A DNA stretch of 64,000 nt, taken from contig NZ_CALNVW010000034.1 of assembly GCF_940670765.1 (NCBI RefSeq), positions 183,662-247,661 of the forward strand, given 5' to 3'. Under the pieces are notes generated by a model, which saw only the letters and a list, made by a program, of their open reading frames with translations, did no database searches and was not told the origin of the DNA. A program made the position numbers and the translations under genes. The DNA comes from Streptomyces sp. A 4/2 (lineage in GTDB: Bacteria > Actinomycetota > Actinomycetes > Streptomycetales > Streptomycetaceae). Of this stretch, positions 34,669-44,352 are shown piece by piece; positions within the stretch are counted from its first letter, which is position 1, and every line of letters starts with the position of its first letter.

Positions 34669-36342
34669 ATGTCCGAGATGAACGCAGAAGGCCGTACCAG
34701 GCTCAACCAGATGCCCGAGTGGACCGCACTGGGCAAGCACCGGGAGCAGCTGGGCGACACGCGTCTGCGGGAGCTGTTCGACAGGGATCCGGCGCGAGGG
34801 ACCGCATACACCCTCCGGGCGGGCGATCTGTATCTCGACTACTCCAAGCACTTGGTGACCGACGAGACACTCGGCCTGCTCCGTGAGCTGGCCGCTGCCG
34901 CCGGGGTGGCCGAGCTGCGCGACGCGATGTTCCGCGGCGAGAAGATCAACACCACCGAGGACCGCGCGGTGCTGCACACCGCGCTCCGCGCTCCGCGCGA
35001 CGCGGTCGTCGAGGTGGACGGGGAGAACGTCGTGCCGGCCGTGCACGCCGTGCTCGACAAGATGGCCGCCTTCGCCGACAGGGTCAGGTCGGGCGAGTGG
35101 ACCGGTCACACCGGCAAGCGCATCAGGACCGTCGTCAACATCGGCATCGGCGGTTCGGACCTCGGCCCCGCGATGGCGTACGAGGCGCTGCGCTCGTTCA
35201 CCGACCGCGAGCTGCAGGTCCGCTTCGTCTCCAACGTCGACGGTGCCGATCTGCACGAGGCCGTAAGGGACTTGGACCCGGCGGAGACGCTGTTCGTCAT
35301 CGCGTCCAAGACCTTCACCACCATTGAGACCATCACCAACGCGACGTCCGCGCGCAACTGGCTGCTGACGAATCTGCGGGCCGGTGAGGACGCGGTGGCG
35401 AAGCACTTCGTGGCCCTGTCGACGAACGCGGAGAAGGTCGCGGACTTCGGCATCGACACGGCCAACATGTTCGAGTTCTGGGACTGGGTCGGCGGACGGT
35501 ACTCGTACGACTCGGCCATCGGCCTCTCGCTGATGATCGCGATCGGCCCCGACCGCTTCCGGCAGATGCTGGACGGATTCCACCAGGTCGACGAGCACTT
35601 CCGCACCGCCCCGCCCGAGGAGAACATCCCGCTCCTGCTCGGCCTGCTGGGCGTCTGGTACGGCGCGTTCTTCGACGCGCAGTCGCACGCGGTCCTGCCG
35701 TACTCGCACTACCTCTCCAAGTTCACCGCCTACCTCCAGCAGTTGGACATGGAGTCCAACGGCAAGTCCGTGGACCGTCAGGGCAATCCGGTCGACTGGC
35801 AGACCGGACCGGTGGTCTGGGGCACGCCGGGCACCAACGGCCAGCACGCGTACTACCAGTTGCTGCACCAGGGCACCAAGGTCGTCCCGGCGGACTTCAT
35901 CGGCTTCGCCAGGCCCGTCGACGACCTGACGTCCGGGCTGGAGGCCCAGCACGACCTGCTCATGGCGAACTTCTTCGCCCAGACCCAGGCCCTCGCCTTC
36001 GGCAAGACGCCCGACGAGGTACGGGCGGAAGGCGTTGCCGAGGAGCTCGTCCCGCACAAGACGTTCCGGGGCAACCACCCGACGACGACGATCCTCGCGG
36101 ACACGCTCACCCCGTCCGTGCTGGGCCAGCTGATCGCGCTCTACGAGCACAAGGTGTTCGTCCAGGGCGCCATCTGGAACATCGACTCCTTCGACCAGTG
36201 GGGCGTCGAGCTCGGCAAGGTCCTCGCCAAGAAGATCGAGCCGCTCCTCACCGAAAGCGGGAGCGAGGCCGGGGCCGACGAGCAGCTGGACAGCTCCACC
36301 GCCGCGCTGATCTCCACGTACCGCACCCTGCGCGGTCGTTGA
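34669..36342 (+). CDS. pgi: Glucose-6-phosphate isomerase
   Basis: A 557-aa enzyme linking glucose-6-phosphate and fructose-6-phosphate. Signatures: VVNIGIGGSDLGPAMAYEAL, FVIASKTFTTIETITNA (sugar-phosphate loop), FEFWDWVGGRYSYDSAIGLS, GTNGQHAYYQLLHQGTKVVPADF and the C-terminal GAIWNIDSFDQWGVELGK. Length is normal. A 17-bp-stem bidirectional terminator separates it from the convergent pentose-phosphate operon. Confidence 0.97.
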   Translation: MSEMNAEGRTRLNQMPEWTALGKHREQLGDTRLRELFDRDPARGTAYTLRAGDLYLDYSKHLVTDETLGLLRELAAAAGVAELRDAMFRGEKINTTEDRAVLHTALRAPRDAVVEVDGENVVPAVHAVLDKMAAFADRVRSGEWTGHTGKRIRTVVNIGIGGSDLGPAMAYEALRSFTDRELQVRFVSNVDGADLHEAVRDLDPAETLFVIASKTFTTIETITNATSARNWLLTNLRAGEDAVAKHFVALSTNAEKVADFGIDTANMFEFWDWVGGRYSYDSAIGLSLMIAIGPDRFRQMLDGFHQVDEHFRTAPPEENIPLLLGLLGVWYGAFFDAQSHAVLPYSHYLSKFTAYLQQLDMESNGKSVDRQGNPVDWQTGPVVWGTPGTNGQHAYYQLLHQGTKVVPADFIGFARPVDDLTSGLEAQHDLLMANFFAQTQALAFGKTPDEVRAEGVAEELVPHKTFRGNHPTTTILADTLTPSVLGQLIALYEHKVFVQGAIWNIDSFDQWGVELGKVLAKKIEPLLTESGSEAGADEQLDSSTAALISTYRTLRGR

Positions 36343-36359
36343 CCTGCCGCTTGGCAAAA

Positions 36360-36399
36360 GGGACCGGCCCGCACCCCCTCAAGGGTGCGGGCCGGTCCC
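36360..36399. terminator. Bidirectional 17-bp-stem terminator between pgi and pgl
   Basis: GGGACCGGCCCGCACCC (36360-36376) and GGGTGCGGGCCGGTCCC (36383-36399) are exact inverted repeats with a 6-nt loop. An AAAA run flanks the left side, giving a T-run for the minus-strand operon. Confidence 0.9.
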
Positions 36400-36411
36400 A
36401 TGTACGCGGTG

Positions 36412-37194
36412 CTAGGCCGTGGCCGGTGCGTAGAGCTGCGGCGGCAGCTGGGAAGCCGCTGCCGAGTCGAGCAGCCACAGTGTCCTGCTGAGGCCGTACG
36501 CGCCCGCGGCCGGGGCCTGGATCTCCCCGGTCCCGGACAGTGCGAGGGCCGCGGCCCCGGCCTTGTCCTCGCCCGCGGCGAGCAGCCACACCTCGTGTGC
36601 CGCCCGGATGGCGGGCAGCGTCAGCGAGATGCGGGTGGGCGGGGGCTTGGGTGCGCCGTGCACACCGACGACCGTGCGCACGGACTCCCGTACGGCCGGG
36701 AGTTCGGGGAAGAGCGAGGCCACGTGCGCGTCCGGGCCCACCCCGAGCATCAGCACGTCGAACGCCGGAACCCCGCCGTGGTCCCCGGGACCGGCGGCAG
36801 TGGCCAGCTCCGCGGCGTACGCCGCGGCGGCGGCCTCCACGTCGCTGCCGTGCGGACCGTCCGAAGCGGCCATGGCGTGCACCCGCGCGGGGTCCACACC
36901 CACCGAGTCGAGCAGCGCCGCTCGGGCCTGGGTGATGTTCCGTTCCGGGTCGCCCTCCGGGAGGAAACGCTCGTCGCCCCACCACAGGTCGATCCGCGAC
37001 CAGTCGACGGCGTCCCGGGCGGGCGCCTCGGCGAGGGCCGCGAGCAGCCCGTTGCCGTTGCGCCCACCGGTGAGCACCACCGAGGCGGAGCCGCGGGCGG
37101 CCTGGGCGTCCACGATCTTGGTGATCAGTCGGGCCGCCGCGGCCTGCGCCATCAGCTCCTTGTCGCGGTGGACGACGAGCTGCGGAGCAGTCAC
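36412..37194 (-). CDS. pgl: 6-phosphogluconolactonase
   Basis: A 260-aa lactonase of the oxidative pentose-phosphate pathway. Family motifs: VVLTGGRNGNGLLAAL, DLWWGDERFLPEGDPERN, DVLMLGVGPDAHVASLFP and VWLLAAGEDKAGAA. GTG 37194 overlaps the opcA stop by 4 bp (GTGA), so the zwf-opcA-pgl order is translationally coupled. It is the last gene before the shared terminator. Confidence 0.94.
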   Translation of the reverse strand: MTAPQLVVHRDKELMAQAAAARLITKIVDAQAARGSASVVLTGGRNGNGLLAALAEAPARDAVDWSRIDLWWGDERFLPEGDPERNITQARAALLDSVGVDPARVHAMAASDGPHGSDVEAAAAAYAAELATAAGPGDHGGVPAFDVLMLGVGPDAHVASLFPELPAVRESVRTVVGVHGAPKPPPTRISLTLPAIRAAHEVWLLAAGEDKAGAAALALSGTGEIQAPAAGAYGLSRTLWLLDSAAASQLPPQLYAPATA

Positions 37195-38222
37195 TTCGAC
37201 GCCGCCTTCTTGGCCGGCGCCTTCTTCGACGCGGGAGCGGCCTTCGGAGCATCGTCCACGGCGGGCGCGCTCCCGGACGCGGCGCTCTTCGGCGCGGGCT
37301 CGGCAAGCCGGTCCACGCCGAACTTCAGCGCCGCCGCATAGGTGTCGTCCGGGTCCAGCCTGCGCAGCTCCTCCGCGAGCAGCTCCGAGGTCTCCCGCCG
37401 CTTCAGTGCCACCGCGCGGTCCGGCTGGCCCGCCATGCAGAGGGTGGCCAGCGAGCCGTCCGGGCGGTCCAGCACGATCTCGCCGTGGTCCGTCTGCATC
37501 CGTACGGCGGTGAGGCCGGGGCCGGCCGACACGGAGCGGATCACCGGCACGTCGAGACGGTCGGCGAGCCACATCGCGAGCAGCTCACAGCTCGGGTTGA
37601 ACTCCTCACCCTCCACCTCGACCCCGGTCACCCGGCTCGGCACCTGGTCGAGCGCCGCGGCGAGCATCGAGCGCCAGGGGGTGATGCGCGACCAGGCCAG
37701 GTCCGTGTCGCCCGGGGTGTAGGCGGCGGCGCGGGCGGACAGCTCGTTGATGGGCTGCTCGGCCGCGTACGAGTCGGTGACCCGGCGCTGGGCCAGCGCG
37801 CCGAGCGGGTCCTTGGCCGGGTCGAGCGGCGCGTTCACCGGCCACCAGACCACCACGGGGGCGTCCGGCAGCAGCAGCGGCAGGACCACCGACTGGGCGT
37901 GGTGCAGCACCTCGCCGTACATCCGCAGGACGACCGTCTCGCCGGTGCCCGCGTCCGCACCGACCCTGATCTCGGCGTCGAGCCGGGCCGTGGCCCGGTC
38001 ACGGGGCGAGCGGGAGGCGCGTTTGACGACGACCAGCATGCGCGAGGGGTGCTCGCGCGACGCTTCGTTGGCCGCCTTCAGCGCGTCGTAGGCGTTCTCC
38101 TCGTCGGTGACGATGACGAGGGTCAGCACCATGCCGACGGCGGGGGTGCCGACCGCGCGACGCCCCTCCACCAGTGCCTTGTTGACCTTGCTGGCCGTGG
38201 TTTCCGTCAGATCGATTTTCAT
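37191..38222 (-). CDS. opcA: Glucose-6-phosphate dehydrogenase assembly protein OpcA
   Basis: A 343-aa partner of G6PDH that in actinobacteria and cyanobacteria supports assembly and redox control of the dehydrogenase. MKIDLTETTASKVNKALVEGRRAVG at the N-terminus, and VVWWPVNAPLDPAKDPLGALAQRRVTDS with DLAWSRITPWRSMLAAALD in the middle, are family segments. The C-terminus ends in an Ala/Lys tail like that of UvrA in this window. ATG overlaps the zwf end by 4 bp. Confidence 0.93.
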   Translation of the reverse strand: MKIDLTETTASKVNKALVEGRRAVGTPAVGMVLTLVIVTDEENAYDALKAANEASREHPSRMLVVVKRASRSPRDRATARLDAEIRVGADAGTGETVVLRMYGEVLHHAQSVVLPLLLPDAPVVVWWPVNAPLDPAKDPLGALAQRRVTDSYAAEQPINELSARAAAYTPGDTDLAWSRITPWRSMLAAALDQVPSRVTGVEVEGEEFNPSCELLAMWLADRLDVPVIRSVSAGPGLTAVRMQTDHGEIVLDRPDGSLATLCMAGQPDRAVALKRRETSELLAEELRRLDPDDTYAAALKFGVDRLAEPAPKSAASGSAPAVDDAPKAAPASKKAPAKKAASK

Positions 38223-39742
38223 GGGCGACGCCAGCTCCGTCCTTCGCGTGCGAGCATTTCGTCCGCCTCGGCCGGTCCCCAGGTGCCCGACTCGTACTGT
38301 GCGGGCTTGCCGTGGGTGTCCCAGTACTCCTCGATCGGGTCGAGGATCCGCCAGGACAGCTCGACCTCCTCCAGGCGCGGGAAGAGGTTCGAGTCGCCGA
38401 GCAGCACATCGAGGATGAGCCGCTCGTACGCCTCGGGGCTGGACTCCGTGAAGGACTCGCCGTACGCGAAGTCCATCGACACGTCGCGGATCTCCATCGA
38501 GGTGCCGGGCACCTTGGACCCGAACCGCATCGTGATGCCCTCGTCGGGCTGCACCCGGATGACGATCGCGTTCTGGCCCAGCTCCTCCGTCGCCGTGTGG
38601 TCGAAGGGGGAGTGCGGCGCGCGCTGGAAGACGACCGCGATCTCGGTGACGCGACGGCCCAGCCGCTTGCCGGTACGCAGGTAGAAGGGGACGCCCGCCC
38701 AGCGGCGGTTGTCGATCTCCAGCCGCACCGCGGCGTAGGTGTCGGTCGTCGACCTGGGGTCGATGCCGTCTTCCTGGAGGTAGCCGACGGCCTGCTCGCC
38801 GCCCTGCCAGCCCGCGGCGTACTGACCGCGTACGGTCTCCTTGCCGAGGTCCTTGGGCAGCCTGACGGCACCGAGGACCTTGGTCTTCTCGGCCACCAGC
38901 GCCTGGGCGTCGAAGGAGGCGGGCTCCTCCATCGCGGTCAGCGCGAGCAGCTGGAGCAGGTGGTTCTGGATGACGTCACGGGCCGCGCCGATGCCGTCGT
39001 AGTACCCGGCCCGGCCGCCGATGCCGATGTCCTCGGCCATGGTGATCTGGACGTGGTCGACATAGGACCGGTTCCAGATGGGTTCGAAGAGGGTGTTGGC
39101 GAAGCGGAGCGCCAGGATGTTCTGGACGGTCTCCTTGCCGAGGTAGTGGTCGATCCGGAAGACCTCGTGCGGCGGGAAGACCTCGTGCACGACCTTGTTG
39201 AGCTCCTGGGCGCTCTTCAGGTCGTGGCCGAACGGCTTCTCGATGACCGCGCGGCGCCAGGATCCGTCCCGCTGGTCGGCCAGCCCGTGCTTCTTGAGCT
39301 GCTGGACGACCTTGGGGAAGAACTTCGGCGGCACGGACAGGTAGAAGGCGAAGTTGCCTCCGGTGCCCTGCTGCTTGTCGAGCTCCTCGATGGTCGACTT
39401 GAGCGTGGCGAACGCGGTGTCGTCGTCGAAGTCGCCCTGGACGAAGCGCATGCCCTGGATCAGCTGCTGCCAGACCTCCTCGCGGAAGGGCGTGCGCGCG
39501 TGTTCCTTGACCGAGTCGTGGACGACCTGGGCGAAGTCCTCGTCCTCCCAGTCGCGGCGCGCGAAGCCGATGAGCGAGAAGCCCGGCGGCAGCAGGCCGC
39601 GATTGGCCAGGTCGTAGACGGCGGGCATCAGCTTTTTACGGGACAAATCACCCGTGACGCCAAAAATGACCAGGCCCGACGGCCCCGCGATACGCGGGAG
39701 CCGTCGGTCCGCAGCGTCACGCAGCGGGTTGCTGCTTGACAA
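38219..39742 (-). CDS. zwf: Glucose-6-phosphate 1-dehydrogenase
   Basis: A 507-aa first enzyme of the oxidative pentose-phosphate pathway. NADP-binding VIFGVTGDLSRKKLMPAVYDLA, active-site RIDHYLGKETVQNI, and substrate-binding EKPFGHDLKSAQELN are clear. The start is TTG 39742 (MSSSNPLRD), with GGAGGG about eight nt upstream, inside the end of tal. Frames that extend further upstream would run deep into tal and lack family similarity, so they are rejected. It lies four nt after the tal stop. Confidence 0.95.
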   Translation of the reverse strand: MSSSNPLRDAADRRLPRIAGPSGLVIFGVTGDLSRKKLMPAVYDLANRGLLPPGFSLIGFARRDWEDEDFAQVVHDSVKEHARTPFREEVWQQLIQGMRFVQGDFDDDTAFATLKSTIEELDKQQGTGGNFAFYLSVPPKFFPKVVQQLKKHGLADQRDGSWRRAVIEKPFGHDLKSAQELNKVVHEVFPPHEVFRIDHYLGKETVQNILALRFANTLFEPIWNRSYVDHVQITMAEDIGIGGRAGYYDGIGAARDVIQNHLLQLLALTAMEEPASFDAQALVAEKTKVLGAVRLPKDLGKETVRGQYAAGWQGGEQAVGYLQEDGIDPRSTTDTYAAVRLEIDNRRWAGVPFYLRTGKRLGRRVTEIAVVFQRAPHSPFDHTATEELGQNAIVIRVQPDEGITMRFGSKVPGTSMEIRDVSMDFAYGESFTESSPEAYERLILDVLLGDSNLFPRLEEVELSWRILDPIEEYWDTHGKPAQYESGTWGPAEADEMLAREGRSWRRP

Positions 39743-39746
39743 GGTT

Positions 39747-40865
39747 TCAGCCCTCCGAAGGGGCGAGGCGTGCGAGCTCTGCCTCAGTGGACTTGAGCAG
39801 GTCGATCCAGGAGGCCTCGAACTTCTCGACGCCCTCGTCCTCCAGGACCTGTACGACATCGTCGTACGAGATCCCGAGCTTCTCCACCGCACCGAGGTCG
39901 GCGCGAGCCTGCTCGTAGGTGCCGGAGACGGTGTTGCCGGTGACCTCGCCGTGGTCGGCGGTCGCGTCGAGCGTCGCCTCCGGCATGGTGTTCACCGTGT
40001 TGGGCGCGACCAGGTCCACGACGTACATCGTGTCCCGGTACGACGGGTCCTTGACACCGGTCGAGGCCCACAGCGGACGCTGCTTGTTGGCCTGCGCCTT
40101 GTCGAGCGCGGTCCAGCGGTCGGAGGAGAAGACCTCCTCGTACGCCTCGTACGCGAGACGCGCGTTGGCGACGGCGGCCTTGCCCTTGAGTGCCTTGGCC
40201 TCGTCGGTGCCCAGGGCGTCCAGCCGCTTGTCGATCTCGGTGTCCACCCGGGACACGAAGAAGGAGGCGACCGAGTGGATCTTCGAGAGGTCCAGGCCCG
40301 CGGCCTTGGCCTTCTCCAGACCCGCCAGGTAGGCGTCCATGACCGCGCGGTAGCGCTCCAGCGAGAAGATCAGCGTGACGTTGACGCTGATGCCCCGGCC
40401 GATGGTCTCGGTGATGGCGGGCAGGCCCGCCTTCGTCGCCGGGATCTTGATGAGCGTGTTCGGGCGGTCCACCAGCCAGGCGAGCTGCTTGGCCTCGGCG
40501 ATGGTGGCCGTGGTGTGGTGCGCGAGACGCGGGTCGACCTCGATGGAGACCCGGCCGTCCTGGCCCTGCGTGGCGTCGAAGACCGGGCGCAGGATGTCGG
40601 CCGCGTCCCGGACGTCCGCCGTCGTGATCATGCGGATGGCTTCCTCGACGGTGACCTTGCGGGCCGCGAGGTCCGTGAGCTGCTGGTCGTAACCGTCGCC
40701 CTGGGAGATCGCCTTCTGGAAGATCGACGGGTTGGTGGTGACACCCACCACGTGCTGCTGGTCGATCAGCTCGGCGAGGTTGCCGGACGTGATGCGCTTG
40801 CGCGAAAGGTCGTCGAGCCAGATCGCGACGCCTGCGTCGGAGAGGCGCTTGAGTGCGTCTGTCAT
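39747..40865 (-). CDS. tal: Transaldolase
   Basis: A 372-aa TIM-barrel enzyme of the non-oxidative pentose-phosphate pathway. Landmarks: AIWLDDLSRKRITSGNLAELI and VVGVTTNPSIFQKAI at the N-terminus, and the Schiff-base Lys region TLIKIPATKAGLPAI. Length fits the actinobacterial class. It follows tkt by 35 bp and has AGGAGA before its ATG. Confidence 0.96.
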   Translation of the reverse strand: MTDALKRLSDAGVAIWLDDLSRKRITSGNLAELIDQQHVVGVTTNPSIFQKAISQGDGYDQQLTDLAARKVTVEEAIRMITTADVRDAADILRPVFDATQGQDGRVSIEVDPRLAHHTTATIAEAKQLAWLVDRPNTLIKIPATKAGLPAITETIGRGISVNVTLIFSLERYRAVMDAYLAGLEKAKAAGLDLSKIHSVASFFVSRVDTEIDKRLDALGTDEAKALKGKAAVANARLAYEAYEEVFSSDRWTALDKAQANKQRPLWASTGVKDPSYRDTMYVVDLVAPNTVNTMPEATLDATADHGEVTGNTVSGTYEQARADLGAVEKLGISYDDVVQVLEDEGVEKFEASWIDLLKSTEAELARLAPSEG

Positions 40866-40900
40866 GAGAGTTGCATCTCCTACTTGTCTGTATAGAAGCG

Positions 40901-42988
40901 TCAGCGTGCGGCGGCTTCGAGAGATTCCCGGGCAGCGGCGGCCACGGCCTCGGCGGTGAAGCCGAACTCGCGGAACAGGACCTTGGCGTCGGCGGACGCA
41001 CCGAAGTGCTCCAGCGACACGATCCGTCCCGCGTCACCCACGAAGCGGTGCCAGGTCAGACCGATACCGGCCTCGACCGCCACCCGCGCCTTGACGGCCG
41101 GCGGCAGCACCGAGTCGCGGTAGGCCTGGTCCTGCTCCTCGAACCACTCGACCGAGGGCATCGAGACCACCCGGGTCGGGATCCCCGCGGCCTGGAGCTG
41201 CTCGCGCGCCTGCACGGCCAGGTGGACCTCGGAGCCGGTGCCGATCAGCACGACCCGGGCGTCGCCGCCCTCGGCGTCGAGGAGGACGTAACCGCCCTTG
41301 GCCGCGTCCTCGTTCGCCTCGTACGTCGGCACACCCTGACGGGTCAGCGCCAGGCCGTGCGGGGCGCCCTTGCCGAACTCCTTGGTGTGGCGCTGGAGGA
41401 TCTCGCGCCAGGCGATCACGGTCTCGTTGGCGTCCGCGGGGCGGACGACGTTCAGACCGGGGATGGCACGCAGCGAGGCCAGGTGCTCCACCGGCTGGTG
41501 CGTCGGGCCGTCCTCGCCGAGACCGATCGAGTCGTGCGTCCATACGTAGGTGACCGGCAGGTGCATCAGAGCGGAGAGCCGGACCGCGTTACGCATGTAG
41601 TCGGAGAACACCAGGAAGGTGCCGCCGTAGATACGGGTGTGGCCGTGCAGCGCGATGCCGTTCATGGCCGCGGCCATGGAGTGCTCGCGGATGCCGAAGT
41701 GGACCGTGCGGCCGTACGGGTCGGCGCCCGGCAGCGGGTTGCCCGCCGGCAGGAACGACGACGTCTTGTCGATGGTGGTGTTGTTCGAGCCCGCGAGGTC
41801 GGCGGAGCCGCCCCACAGCTCGGGAACGATCCCGCCCAGTGCCTGGAGCACCTTGCCGGAAGCGGCGCGCGTGGCGACCGGCTGACCGGCCTCGAACGCG
41901 GGGAGGTGGTCCGTCCAGCCCGCGGGCAGCTCGCCCGCGCTGATCCGGTCGAACTCCGCGGCACGCTCCGGGTTGGCGGTGCGCCAGGCGGCGAGGGTCT
42001 TCTCCCACTCGCCCTTGGCCTCACGGCCGCGGTCGAGCGCCGCGCGGGTGTGCGCCACGACCTCGTCGGACACCTCGAAGGACTTCTCCGGGTCGAACCC
42101 GAGGACCTTCTTGGTCGCGGCGACCTCTTCGTCGCCGAGCGCCGAGCCGTGCGCGGCCTCGGTGTTCTGGGCGTGCGGGGCGGGCCAGGCGATGATCGAG
42201 CGCATCGCGATGAACGAAGGGCGCCCGGTCTCGGCCTTGGCCGCCTCGATCGCCGCGTACAGGGCCGCCGGGTCGAGGTCGCCGTTCGCCTGGGGCGCGA
42301 CGCGCTGGACGTGCCAGCCGTACGCCTCGTACCGCGCGCAGGTGTCCTCCGAGACCGCGGTCTCGGTGTCACCCTCGATGGAGATGTGGTTGTCGTCCCA
42401 CAGCAGGACGAGGTTGCCGAGCTTCTGGTGGCCCGCGAGCGAGGACGCCTCCGCGGAGATGCCCTCCTGGAGGCAGCCGTCGCCGGCGATCGCGTAGACG
42501 AAGTGGTCGAACGGGGAGGTGCCGGGGGCCGCCTCCGGGTCGAAGAGACCGCGCTCGTAGCGGGCGGCCATGGCCATGCCCACCGCGTTGGCGACACCCT
42601 GGCCCAGCGGGCCGGTGGTGGTCTCGACACCGGCGGTGTGCCCGTACTCCGGGTGCCCCGGGGTCTTCGAGCCCCAGGTGCGGAACGCCTTGAGGTCGTC
42701 CAGCTCCAGGCCGAACCCGGCCAGGTAGAGCTGGGTGTACAGGGTCAGCGACGAGTGGCCCGCGGAGAGGACGAACCGGTCACGGCCGGCCCACTCGGGG
42801 TCGGCGGGGTCGTGGCGCATCACCTTCTGGAAGAGGGTGTACGCGGCCGGGGCCAGGCTCATGGCCGTACCGGGATGGCCGTTGCCGACCTTCTGTACGG
42901 CGTCCGCGGCCAGAACGCGGGCGGTGTCGACGGCCCGCTGGTCCGTTTCGGTCCACTCGAAATCAGTGGTGGTCGGCTTGGTGCTCAC
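40901..42988 (-). CDS. tkt: Transketolase
   Basis: A 695-aa thiamine-diphosphate enzyme transferring two-carbon units. Thiamine/metal site GDGCLQEGISAEASSLAGHQKLGNLVLLWDDN, early GHPGTAMSLAPAAYTLF, and the transketolase motif in GPTHQPVEHLASLRAIPGL are present; the C-terminal domain begins around LLDAEGGDARVVLIGTGSEV. The start is GTG 42988. It is the first gene of tkt-tal-zwf-opcA-pgl, so its 5' region carries the operon promoter. Confidence 0.97.
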   Translation of the reverse strand: MSTKPTTTDFEWTETDQRAVDTARVLAADAVQKVGNGHPGTAMSLAPAAYTLFQKVMRHDPADPEWAGRDRFVLSAGHSSLTLYTQLYLAGFGLELDDLKAFRTWGSKTPGHPEYGHTAGVETTTGPLGQGVANAVGMAMAARYERGLFDPEAAPGTSPFDHFVYAIAGDGCLQEGISAEASSLAGHQKLGNLVLLWDDNHISIEGDTETAVSEDTCARYEAYGWHVQRVAPQANGDLDPAALYAAIEAAKAETGRPSFIAMRSIIAWPAPHAQNTEAAHGSALGDEEVAATKKVLGFDPEKSFEVSDEVVAHTRAALDRGREAKGEWEKTLAAWRTANPERAAEFDRISAGELPAGWTDHLPAFEAGQPVATRAASGKVLQALGGIVPELWGGSADLAGSNNTTIDKTSSFLPAGNPLPGADPYGRTVHFGIREHSMAAAMNGIALHGHTRIYGGTFLVFSDYMRNAVRLSALMHLPVTYVWTHDSIGLGEDGPTHQPVEHLASLRAIPGLNVVRPADANETVIAWREILQRHTKEFGKGAPHGLALTRQGVPTYEANEDAAKGGYVLLDAEGGDARVVLIGTGSEVHLAVQAREQLQAAGIPTRVVSMPSVEWFEEQDQAYRDSVLPPAVKARVAVEAGIGLTWHRFVGDAGRIVSLEHFGASADAKVLFREFGFTAEAVAAAARESLEAAAR

Positions 42989-43317
42989 CCTGGGTCAGGG
43001 CTCCTCTCCAGATATGTGTTTCCCGGTGACGGTCGATGTGTCCGGGCGTTGTCGAGCCTACCCCTGTGGCAACGCCCGTCTTTTCGAGTTCCCCGCGGCG
43101 GAAGACAGACACTTCCCAGGGTGCGGTCGGGCGCGTCGGTTCGCCCGTCGGAAGACGGTTCTCCCCATGCATCCCGGGTGCGGGCAACGGCCTCAACACG
43201 ACCCCACCCCCGGGGAGGGCGACGTAGGGGCAGCGTTTAGAGTGGCGTGGTACGCGCAAGTCTTTACCGCGCCTTCACGGCCGGAACTTGCTGGGAAATT
43301 CTCTGTCAGGGGTGTAC
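42989..43317. other. Divergent intergenic region tkt/ctaB
   Basis: About 330 bp with no credible gene. It must hold promoters for the pentose-phosphate operon (minus) and ctaB (plus). TAGGCT on the minus strand (43060-43055) is a possible -10 for tkt, and TAGAGT near 43238 a possible -10 for ctaB; -35 boxes are not convincing by eye. AGGGG stands five nt before the ctaB GTG. Confidence 0.4.
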
Positions 43318-44265
43318 GTGACGGCCGTCGAGTCCCGACCCGCAGGGGTCGTCCTGACTCCCAGCCCGGGGGCCCGTCGGCCATTCGGGGCCCGTGTCAA
43401 GGCTTTTGTGGCGCTGACCAAGCCGCGGATCATCGAACTGCTGCTGATCACCACCGTTCCGGTGATGTTCCTGGCGAAGCAGGGCGTCCCCAATCTGTGG
43501 CTCGTTCTGGTGACCTGCGTGGGCGGATATCTGTCCGCCGGCGGCGCCAACGCGTTCAACATGTACATCGACCGCGACATCGACGCCGTGATGGACCGCA
43601 CGTCGCAGCGCCCGCTGATCACCGGAATGGTGTCCCCGCGCGAGTGCCTGGTCTTCGCCTTCACGCTCGCCGTGTTCTCCACGCTGTGGTTCGGCCTGCT
43701 CGTCAACTGGCTGTCGGCGGCGCTCTCGCTGGGCGCACTCCTCTTCTACGTCGTCATCTACACGATGATCCTCAAGCGCCGTACCTCGCAGAACATCGTC
43801 TGGGGCGGCATCGCGGGCTGCATGCCGGTGCTCATCGGCTGGTCGTCCGTCACCGACTCGATGTCGTGGGCCCCGGTCATCCTCTTCCTCGTCATGTTCT
43901 TCTGGACGCCGCCGCACTACTGGCCGCTGTCCATGAAGGTCAAGGACGACTACGCGCGCGCCGGTGTCCCGATGCTGCCCGTCATCGCGACCAACCAGGT
44001 CGTGGCCCGGCAGATCGTGATCTACAGCTGGGTGATGGTCGCCGTCTCGCTGCTGCTGACCCCGCTCGGCTACACCGGCTGGCTCTACACCGTGGTGGCC
44101 GTGCTCGCGGGCGGCTTCTGGCTCCGGGAGGCGCACGCGCTGCGGTCGCGGGCCAACAACGGCGTCACGGGCGTCAAGCTCAAGGAGATGCGGCTGTTCC
44201 ACTGGTCCATCACCTATGTGTCGCTGCTCTTCGTGGCCGTCGCGGTGGACCCCTTCCTGCGCTAG
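43318..44265 (+). CDS. ctaB: Protoheme IX farnesyltransferase
   Basis: A 315-aa UbiA-family membrane enzyme converting heme B to heme O for cytochrome oxidase. Prenyl-diphosphate/Mg-binding NAFNMYIDRDIDAVMDRTSQRPL and the second acidic loop WPLSMKVKDDYARAGVPMLPV are present among about nine membrane helices, beginning ALTKPRIIELLLITTVPVMFL. GTG 43318 follows AGGGG at five nt. ctaA, which makes heme A from heme O, lies 1.6 kb downstream on the other strand. Confidence 0.95.
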   Translation: MTAVESRPAGVVLTPSPGARRPFGARVKAFVALTKPRIIELLLITTVPVMFLAKQGVPNLWLVLVTCVGGYLSAGGANAFNMYIDRDIDAVMDRTSQRPLITGMVSPRECLVFAFTLAVFSTLWFGLLVNWLSAALSLGALLFYVVIYTMILKRRTSQNIVWGGIAGCMPVLIGWSSVTDSMSWAPVILFLVMFFWTPPHYWPLSMKVKDDYARAGVPMLPVIATNQVVARQIVIYSWVMVAVSLLLTPLGYTGWLYTVVAVLAGGFWLREAHALRSRANNGVTGVKLKEMRLFHWSITYVSLLFVAVAVDPFLR

Positions 44266-44329
44266 CTGTCCGCGTCGGGGCCGGCGCGTCAGTGGCCCAC
44301 ACCACGTCACCCGACCGTCGCCCCCGCTC

Positions 44330-44343
44330 CTACTCGCGAGTAG
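44330..44343. promoter_or_regulatory. 14-bp palindrome overlapping a promoter
   Basis: CTACTCGCGAGTAG is a perfect palindrome whose right end overlaps TAGTGT (44341-44346), a likely -10 box six nt before ATG 44353. It looks like an operator for a dimeric repressor controlling a leaderless transcript; the regulator is unknown. Confidence 0.5.
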
Positions 44344-44352
44344 TGTGCGGCC